Shown here one piece after another: positions 7,247-8,372 of a DNA stretch of 8,372 nt (position 1 is its first letter; each line of letters opens with the position of its first letter). Source of the stretch: Bacillota bacterium (lineage in GTDB: Bacteria; Bacillota_A; Clostridia; Lachnospirales; Lachnospiraceae); assembly GCA_023443625.1 (NCBI GenBank), contig JAEZTQ010000031.1, positions 1 to 8,372 of the forward strand, in the 5' to 3' direction. The position numbers and the translations under genes are program-made. Below the pieces are notes generated by a model. That model was not told the origin of the DNA. It saw only the letters and a list, made by a program, of their open reading frames with translations, and made no database searches.

Positions 7247-7262
7247 TTGAATATGTATTCAA
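7247..7262. promoter_or_regulatory. ArsR/SmtB-type operator upstream of the ATPase gene
   Basis: TTGAATATGTATTCAA is a perfect 7-2-7 palindrome. Its core TTGAA-N6-TTCAA has the half-site spacing of known SmtB/CadC operators (TGAA-N6-TTCA), and matches the operator at 7727-7750 in spacing and in the flanking TAG before the first arm on the - strand. It lies about 40 nt upstream of the AAGGAG at 7216-7221. An 8-bp direct repeat GATTGAAT-GATTGAAT (7237-7252) overlaps one side, adding further half-sites. No convincing -35/-10 pair was found next to it, so it may serve an internal promoter with weak boxes or act as an auxiliary site. Confidence 0.65.
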
Positions 7263-7302
7263 CTAAGAGAATAAAAAATTAACCGGAATACCTGTTATCA
7301 CA

Positions 7303-7316
7303 GCAGTATGCAGTAT
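7303..7316. repeat. Tandem 7-bp repeat in the repressor-ATPase spacer
   Basis: GCAGTAT occurs twice back to back (7303-7309 and 7310-7316). It is too short to classify and may be chance. No function can be assigned. Confidence 0.35.
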
Positions 7317-7328
7317 AAATTCAGAAGT

Positions 7329-7349
7329 TCTGCGATAATTATTCGCAGA
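7329..7349. repeat. Hairpin spanning the repressor stop codon
   Basis: TCTGCGA (7329-7335) and TCGCAGA (7343-7349) form a perfect 7-bp stem with a 7-nt loop that contains the repressor's TAA stop (7341-7339 on the - strand). After the stem the - strand reads ACTTCTGAATTT, with no T-run, so it is not a standard terminator. It may mark a 3' end or processing site that separates repressor and pump expression. A competing small stem, CAGA-ACT-TCTG, overlaps its distal arm. Confidence 0.45.
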
Positions 7350-7704
7350 CGTGGAGCAGCCCCTGGTCAAAAATAGATTTGACATGCTCGTCGTCAAGAG
7401 AATAATAGACAACCTTTCCATCCTTGCGATACTTTACCAGCTTAGCTTGCTTCAGAATACGAAGCTGGTGTGAGATGGAGGATTTTGTCATGCCTAAAAG
7501 AACAGCGATATCGCAGACACACATCTCTGCCCGAAATAGAGCACAAAGGATTTTTACACGGGTAGAATCACTGAACACCTTGAATATGTCTGATAGATCC
7601 AGAAGAATATCATCATCGGGCATATGTTCCCGAACATCATTAACAACATCTTCATGAATGGTATTGCAGTCGCAGCGGTCAATATCGGCAGTATATGCAC
7701 ACAT
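7339..7704 (-). CDS. cadC: ArsR/SmtB-family metal-sensing repressor, CadC type
   Basis: This winged-helix dimer binds operator DNA and releases it on binding Cd, Pb or Zn. From ATG 7704 it is 121 residues, the usual CadC length. The alpha-3 metal site CVCD has Cys62 and Cys64; N-terminal Cys2, Cys11 and Cys13 can complete a CadC-like thiolate site. The alpha-5 site of SmtB/CzrA is also intact: Asp105, His107, His118 and Glu121, with exactly the family spacing (D-x-H, 11, 3). The recognition helix is MTKSSISHQLRIL (72-84), followed by the wing KYRKDGKVVYYSL. The start at 7704 is preferred because GGAGGG (7711-7716) lies 6 nt upstream; a longer frame from TTG 7746 would begin inside the operator, at or before the predicted transcription start. 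It is first in an operon with the ATPase and probably represses itself. Confidence 0.93.
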   Translation of the reverse strand: MCAYTADIDRCDCNTIHEDVVNDVREHMPDDDILLDLSDIFKVFSDSTRVKILCALFRAEMCVCDIAVLLGMTKSSISHQLRILKQAKLVKYRKDGKVVYYSLDDEHVKSIFDQGLLHVCE

Positions 7705-7726
7705 GGGAAGCCCTCCGGTTAATTGA

Positions 7727-7750
7727 ATAGTTGAATTATCTTTCAACTAT
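7727..7750. promoter_or_regulatory. ArsR/SmtB-type operator of the repressor promoter
   Basis: Perfect 9-bp inverted arms ATAGTTGAA (7727-7735) and TTCAACTAT (7742-7750) are separated by 6 bp. The core TTGAA-N6-TTCAA agrees with the SmtB/CadC operator pattern. It directly abuts the -10 box at 7751-7756 and covers the predicted start site, so a bound repressor would block RNA polymerase. This supports autoregulation by the downstream CadC-type protein. Confidence 0.8.
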
Positions 7751-7779
7751 ATTATAAAGTCCCATGTCATTCGTGTCAA
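7751..7779 (-). promoter_or_regulatory. Consensus sigma-A promoter of the metal resistance operon
   Basis: On the - strand a perfect -35 TTGACA (7779-7774) and a perfect -10 TATAAT (7756-7751) are 17 bp apart, the ideal promoter layout. The predicted start is about 7744, inside the operator at 7727-7750. A promoter this strong implies control mainly by repression, consistent with an ArsR-family regulator. Confidence 0.9.
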
Positions 7780-7830
7780 CGAAAATTTATCACAACAACA
7801 CGACAATAAAATCGGTCAAAATGATGATAC

Positions 7831-7878
7831 TATAATGTAAGAAACGGATTGTTTTATTTCGAGAGGATATAGTATACT
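7831..7878 (+). promoter_or_regulatory. Possible promoter region of the DNA glycosylase gene
   Basis: Two weak candidates lie upstream of the glycosylase gene. One is a TATAAT (7831-7836) with no recognisable -35 at the proper distance. The other is TTGTTT (7849-7854), an 18-bp gap and TATACT (7873-7878). Neither is decisive. The gene is divergent from the metal operon, so it needs its own promoter in this interval. Confidence 0.3.
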
Positions 7879-7920
7879 GGTCGGAGAACCTATTGATATG
7901 CTGCATCCACAAACTTAAGA

Positions 7921-7938
7921 TGCGCAAAAAGCAGCGCA
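7921..7938. repeat. Small hairpin before the glycosylase ribosome binding site
   Basis: TGCGC (7921-7925) and GCGCA (7934-7938) form a 5-bp G-C-rich stem with an 8-nt loop, 6 nt before the AGGGG motif. It may influence translation initiation, but it could be chance. Confidence 0.3.
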
Positions 7939-7951
7939 GAAATGAGGGGAA

Positions 7952-8372
7952 ATGAATAAATTAGGAAGAGAATTTTATAATCGGGATTCCGTCATAGTTG
8001 CAAAGGACCTTCTGGGAAAGGTTCTTGTACACACGATAGAAGGAAACCGGGTGGCAGCAAAAATTGTTGAAACAGAGGCCTATATGGGCGTTATTGACAA
8101 GGCCGCACATTCCTATGGAGGGAAAAGAACACCCAGGGTGGAGGTTATGTACGGCGGACCGGGTTTTTCCTATGTGTTTTTTATTTATGGAATGTATTAC
8201 TGCTTTAATATTGTCACAAGGGAAGAAGGAACTCCCCAGGCGGTCCTGATCCGGGCAGTTGAACCGGTTGAAAATTTTGAATTCATGGCGCAGAACAGAT
8301 TCCAAAAATCCTACGAACAGCTGAACGGGAGGCAGTTAACCGGATTGACCAACGGGCCGGGAAAGTTGTGCG
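7952..8372 (+). CDS. mpg: Methylpurine (3-methyladenine) DNA glycosylase, AAG/MPG family, 3' end outside window
   Basis: This base-excision repair enzyme removes alkylated or deaminated purines such as 3-methyladenine and hypoxanthine by cutting the N-glycosidic bond. The 140 codons present cover about two-thirds of the usual 190-210 residues; the reading frame is open to the window edge. The N-terminus LGREFYNRDSVIVAKDLLGK (4-23) is typical. The active-site block VETEAYMG holds the catalytic Glu42 and Tyr44, AAHSYGGKRTPR holds His53, and IYGMYYCFN holds Tyr79 and the probable intercalating Tyr82, by analogy with human AAG E125, Y127, H136, Y159 and Y162. LIRAVEP and NGPGKL follow as expected. 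The ATG at 7952 fits the family N-terminus, though GAGGGG (7944-7949) is only 2 nt away, an unusually short gap. An ATG at 7942 leads to a stop after five codons. No link in function to the divergent metal operon is known. Confidence 0.95.
   Translation, partial: MNKLGREFYNRDSVIVAKDLLGKVLVHTIEGNRVAAKIVETEAYMGVIDKAAHSYGGKRTPRVEVMYGGPGFSYVFFIYGMYYCFNIVTREEGTPQAVLIRAVEPVENFEFMAQNRFQKSYEQLNGRQLTGLTNGPGKLC

Noticed and set aside
7237..7316. Short tandem repeats considered as a CRISPR or iteron array
   Set aside because: Only two copies each of unrelated 8-bp and 7-bp units, with no spacers and no cas or replication genes.
7207..7340. Separate consensus promoter for the ATPase gene
   Set aside because: Several AT-rich hexamers occur, such as TATATC and TTGAAT, but none pair as -35 and -10 with 16-18 bp spacing.
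7705..7746. Longer repressor N-terminus from the TTG at 7746
   Set aside because: The TTG lies within the operator and at or before the predicted transcription start, while ATG 7704 has GGAGGG 6 nt upstream and gives the normal CadC length.
7961..8305. 114-residue - strand open frame opposite the DNA glycosylase
   Set aside because: The + strand carries the full set of AAG/MPG active-site motifs over the same bases, so this is a shadow.

Overview
The window looks like chromosomal DNA of a low-to-moderate-GC Gram-positive anaerobe, most likely a clostridial (Lachnospiraceae-like) Firmicute. The reasons are AAGGAGG-type ribosome binding sites, consensus sigma-A promoters, a YesM-type sensor kinase beside a lipoprotein-dependent sugar ABC transporter that lacks its own ATPase, and CadC/CadA-type metal resistance genes. 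The taxon is inferred from style, not from any marker gene.

Left part (1-4614, + strand): the 3' two-thirds to half of a YesM-family histidine kinase gene, a 130-bp gap with a good promoter and an operator-like palindrome, then a three-gene carbohydrate uptake operon: substrate-binding lipoprotein, MalF/UgpA-type permease and MalG/UgpE-type permease. A strong hairpin separates the binding-protein gene from the permeases, as expected for unequal expression within one operon. The second permease carries an unusual insert of about 145 residues in its first extracytoplasmic loop. No ATPase is encoded here, so a shared MsmK/MsmX-type ATPase elsewhere is likely.

Middle (4615-4787): a convergent intergenic region holding three hairpins, including one terminator oriented for each strand.

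Right part (4788-7746, - strand): a metal-responsive efflux operon, read right to left. It has a perfect-consensus promoter with an operator over the start site, a CadC/SmtB-type ArsR repressor with both known classes of metal site, a 199-bp spacer with a second operator of the same design and a possible 27-codon leader ORF, and a P1B-2 (Zn/Cd/Pb) ATPase with two N-terminal metal-binding domains. The repressor should release both operators when Cd, Pb or Zn rises, allowing the pump to be made.

Right end (7952-8372, + strand): a methylpurine DNA glycosylase (AAG/MPG family), divergent from the repressor gene and cut by the window edge.

Nothing here is clearly an undescribed system. The features most worth a second look are the permease insert, the paired operators with the leader ORF in the metal operon, and the palindrome at the sugar-operon promoter.
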